41,276 bases of DNA. Origin: an uncultured Pelagibacteraceae bacterium. GTDB taxonomy: Bacteria > Pseudomonadota > Alphaproteobacteria > Pelagibacterales > Pelagibacteraceae. The position numbers and the translations under genes are program-made. The stretch covers positions 1 through 41,276 of the forward strand of contig CACNTU010000007.1 of NCBI GenBank assembly GCA_902623415.1. The letters run 5' to 3'. The notes below the pieces were generated by a model. It was not told the origin of the DNA. It saw only the letters and a program-made list of their open reading frames with translations, and searched no databases. This document shows, one piece after another, positions 38,591-41,276 of this stretch. Every line of letters begins with the position of its first letter. Within the stretch, counting starts at the first letter, position 1.

Positions 38591-39059
38591 AACTTAAATA
38601 AGTTCTAGTTGTAAAATATACTATTAATATTGATACCATAATATTGTAACTTGTAAGAGATAATCCTAAAATTTTAAATGTAACATCTTTGCAGCTTACT
38701 TTTTTTTCTTGTAACTGCCTTAATATGTCTTCTTTTGATAGTAAATTTGAGCCATTTTTTAAATCACAAACTAATGATTCTTCAATAAAACCTTGCTCAA
38801 TACCCAAATGATATAAAGATAAAATAGTAGCAGTTAAAAAAACTAAAATAAGAGAAAGAATAAAATATTTTTCAAGATAAATAAATTTATAATTAAATAA
38901 AATAATTATTAATGCTAATAGGTATGGAATTCTTTCCAGTACACATAAGTTACAAGGTTGATGACCTAAAACATATTCAATAAAAAATGCTGAAGACAAA
39001 GCAATAATGCTGATTAAAAAAATTAATTTTAGGGTAATTGTTTTGTTAATCTCAACCAT
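38577..39059 (-). CDS. dsbB: Disulfide bond formation protein B family
   Basis: Multi-TM; GHQPCNLCVLERIPYLLAL CXXC motif. Confidence 0.88.
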   Translation of the reverse strand: MVEINKTITLKLIFLISIIALSSAFFIEYVLGHQPCNLCVLERIPYLLALIIILFNYKFIYLEKYFILSLILVFLTATILSLYHLGIEQGFIEESLVCDLKNGSNLLSKEDILRQLQEKKVSCKDVTFKILGLSLTSYNIMVSILIVYFTTRTYLSYDKN

Positions 39060-39657
39060 TAAATTTAAAAAATAAATAAATAATAATTAATATTATAACT
39101 ATAATAATTCCAATTATGGAGAACCATTTTGATCCATGTTTTTCCATGTACTCTGTAAATAATTCTCCAAATTTATAAGATAAAAAGGCAACTATAAAAA
39201 ATCTCAGGCTTCTTGAAATTAAGCTAACAATTATAAAAACTGGAAGATTAAAAGCGATTAAGCCACTTGAAATCGTAAAGGCTTTATAAGGTAATGGCGT
39301 AAAGCCAGCTAAAAAAAGAATACTCAGCCATGCGAGGAATCCACTACCTTGGGACATGCTGTATTTTAAATTTTCAACTTTATCTTGATAACCATAAAAT
39401 TCGATTACATACATTGCTAAATCAAAAAATAGATACCCAATTAAATACCCAAAAATTCCACCAAGGACTGAAAATATTGATGCTATTAAAAATATTTTCA
39501 AATATTCTTTTTTTTTAGCAATAACCATTGGGATTATCATTGCATCTGGAGGTATAGGAAAAAAAGAACTTTCTATAAAAGAAACAAGCCCTAAATAAAA
39601 ATTAGAACTTTTATGTGCAGCTAATTCTAAACATTTTTTGTAAAGTGATTGAAACAT
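39052..39657 (-). CDS. YqaA/DedA-family (SNARE-associated) membrane protein
   Basis: SFIESSFFPIPPDAMIIPMVI, GYLIGYLFFDLA, AGFTPLPYKAFTISSG. Confidence 0.9.
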   Translation of the reverse strand: MFQSLYKKCLELAAHKSSNFYLGLVSFIESSFFPIPPDAMIIPMVIAKKKEYLKIFLIASIFSVLGGIFGYLIGYLFFDLAMYVIEFYGYQDKVENLKYSMSQGSGFLAWLSILFLAGFTPLPYKAFTISSGLIAFNLPVFIIVSLISRSLRFFIVAFLSYKFGELFTEYMEKHGSKWFSIIGIIIVIILIIIYLFFKFNG

Positions 39658-39698
39658 TTTTTGGTTTTAATATAAATTTAGTTCTTATACTATTTAAA

Positions 39699-39704
39699 TA
39701 TAAT
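39699..39704 (+). promoter_or_regulatory. Candidate -10 element for the tRNA-Leu gene
   Basis: TATAAT 10 nt upstream of the mature tRNA 5' end; no convincing -35. Confidence 0.4.
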
Positions 39705-39714
39705 TTAATACTTA

Positions 39715-39799
39715 GGGCGAATGGCGGAACTGGTAGACGCGCACGACTCAAAATCGTGTTTCGCAAGAAGTGAGAGTTCGATTCTCTCTTCGCCCACCA
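39715..39799 (+). tRNA. tRNA-Leu (anticodon CAA), CCA encoded
   Basis: Acceptor GGGCGAA/TTCGCCC + A + CCA; anticodon stem-loop CACGA-CTCAAAA-TCGTG; long variable arm; T-arm GAGAG-TTCGATT-CTCTC. Confidence 0.95.
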
Positions 39800-39806
39800 A
39801 GTAACT

Positions 39807-41276
39807 ATGAATTTAGATAATTTAAATAACTTAATCGAATTATTTGCTAATCAAGCAAATAAACAAAATAAAAAAGATATTTTTTTAGAATGGCTTAATC
39901 CAAGCAATAAAAAAACATACACATGGGAACAAACTGAAAAAAATATTTTAAAATTATCGAAAGTAATTAAAGAAAATATAAAAGAAGGTGATAGATGTCT
40001 TTTAGTTTCAGAAAATAGACCAGAGTGGTTTGTTTCTGATTTAGCTATAATGTTAGCTGGTGGTATCACAGTTCCAGCATACACAACTTATATAGAAGAT
40101 GATTATAAGTATTTGATAGAAGATTGTGAACCTAGCTTAGTTATTGTTTCTAATCATGAAATGTTAAAAAAATTAAATAATATAATCAATGAAAAAGACT
40201 TTATTAAAAAAGTAATTACTTTAGATCAAATAGATAAGGTAATAAATAATTTAAATTTAAATAATAAAGAAAGATATTCAGATTATAATTCTATTATAAA
40301 AAATAATTTCTTAGCAGAAGATAAAATTGAAAATAATAAATTAAAAAGAAATTCTCCGGCATGTATTATTTACACCTCTGGGACTGGGGGCAATCCTAAA
40401 GGAGTAATCTTAAGTCACGGTGGAATTTTAAATAATGTTGTTGGATCGTGTGAAATTACAAAACCATTATTTAATTCAAGACCAGTATTTTTAACTTGGC
40501 TTCCGCTTTCTCATTCTTATGAGCACTGTCTTCAATTTGTACAGATAGCAGTTGGAGCTAGAGTATGCTATGCTGAAAAAATTGAAAAACTTCTAGAAAA
40601 TATATCTGAAGCAAAGCCTACAATTATGGCAGCTGTCCCTAGGTTTTACCAAAACCTTTACAACAAAATAAACATGAATTTAAAAAAACAAACGGGTTTT
40701 AAATCAAAATTAATTGAGTCAACTATCCGTTTGGGAAGAAAAAAACTATTAAATCAAAAAATGACCTTTTCTGAAAAATCAATGAATTTTATTGTTGATA
40801 TATTAGTTAGAAAAAAAATTAAAAAACAATTTGGTGGAAATTTAAAAGCTTTTGTTTCAGGTGGTGGTGCCCTAGACAAAGAAATAGGTGAATTTTTAAA
40901 TGCCATAGGATTACCTACTCTCCAGGGTTATGGTTTAACAGAAACATCACCGGTAGTAAGTTGCAATCCTATACACAAAATTAAAGTAGAAACTGTAGGA
41001 CCTCCATTTAAAGGAAATGAAGTTAAAATTGCAGAAGATGGAGAAATATTAGTTAAAGGCGAAAATGTAATGCTTGGATATTGGAATAAAAAAGAAGAAA
41101 CTGAGAAAGTGATTATAAATGGATGGCTTCACACAGGTGATATTGGAGAGATAGATCCAAATGATGGCTATTTAAAAATAACTGACAGAAAAAAAGATAT
41201 CATAGTAAGTGCTGGAGGAGATAATATTTCACCAGCTAAAATTGAAAATATGGTTACAAATGAGCCTGAGATAGAT
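39807..41276 (+). CDS. Long-chain acyl-CoA synthetase / AMP-dependent ligase (3' truncated by window end)
   Basis: ATG 39807: MNLDNLNNLIELFANQANKQNKKDIFLEWLNP...; IIYTSGTGGNPKGVILSHGG AMP-binding motif. Open to the window edge, so missing from the ORF track. Confidence 0.95.
   Translation, partial: MNLDNLNNLIELFANQANKQNKKDIFLEWLNPSNKKTYTWEQTEKNILKLSKVIKENIKEGDRCLLVSENRPEWFVSDLAIMLAGGITVPAYTTYIEDDYKYLIEDCEPSLVIVSNHEMLKKLNNIINEKDFIKKVITLDQIDKVINNLNLNNKERYSDYNSIIKNNFLAEDKIENNKLKRNSPACIIYTSGTGGNPKGVILSHGGILNNVVGSCEITKPLFNSRPVFLTWLPLSHSYEHCLQFVQIAVGARVCYAEKIEKLLENISEAKPTIMAAVPRFYQNLYNKINMNLKKQTGFKSKLIESTIRLGRKKLLNQKMTFSEKSMNFIVDILVRKKIKKQFGGNLKAFVSGGGALDKEIGEFLNAIGLPTLQGYGLTETSPVVSCNPIHKIKVETVGPPFKGNEVKIAEDGEILVKGENVMLGYWNKKEETEKVIINGWLHTGDIGEIDPNDGYLKITDRKKDIIVSAGGDNISPAKIENMVTNEPEID

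Noticed and set aside
1-41276. Mobile elements, CRISPR arrays, toxin-antitoxin or defence islands
   Set aside because: No transposase, integrase or phage motifs, no regularly spaced repeats with unique spacers, and no defence-gene signatures. The HNH protein at 37491-38060 looks like a conserved standalone chromosomal family member.

Overview
The window is AT-rich, gene-dense and looks like a Pelagibacterales (SAR11)-type alphaproteobacterial chromosome. This assignment is inferred from gene order, low GC and almost absent intergenic space. It is mostly housekeeping: (murJ end)-trpS-nfu-bax-like; a polysaccharide deacetylase head-to-head with tsaB-fur-miaB-phoH-ybeY-lnt-metK; nusA-infB-rbfA-rpsO-pnp; a glycosyltransferase islet; fabI-fabB-fabA divergent from irr; rubrerythrin/Fe-S protein/DUF3501; a dut-coaBC-ubiB-ubiE block divergent from mutM-rpsT-dnaA-dnaN; plsC-lysA-lptM-argH divergent from tlpA; and coq7-dsbB-yqaA, tRNA-Leu(CAA) and a truncated acyl-CoA synthetase. 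I see no phage, IS element, CRISPR array or defence island. The unusual signals are mainly in compaction and regulatory DNA: (i) an ACGAA-repeat, T-poor pnp leader with an overlapping out-of-frame uORF; (ii) three related GANTC-containing repeat units in the one large intergenic gap, upstream of dnaA; (iii) Irr-box-like palindromes at both irr and rubrerythrin; (iv) five of six convergent gene pairs sharing a 4-nt TTAA/CTAA stop overlap; (v) a 53-bp head-to-head overlap of two N-termini; (vi) an attenuator-like terminator fused to the nusA start, where the expected rimP and several neighbours are missing; and (vii) a tRNA gene 7 nt upstream of a start codon. I also found a small lipoprotein gene (lptM-like) absent from the ORF track.
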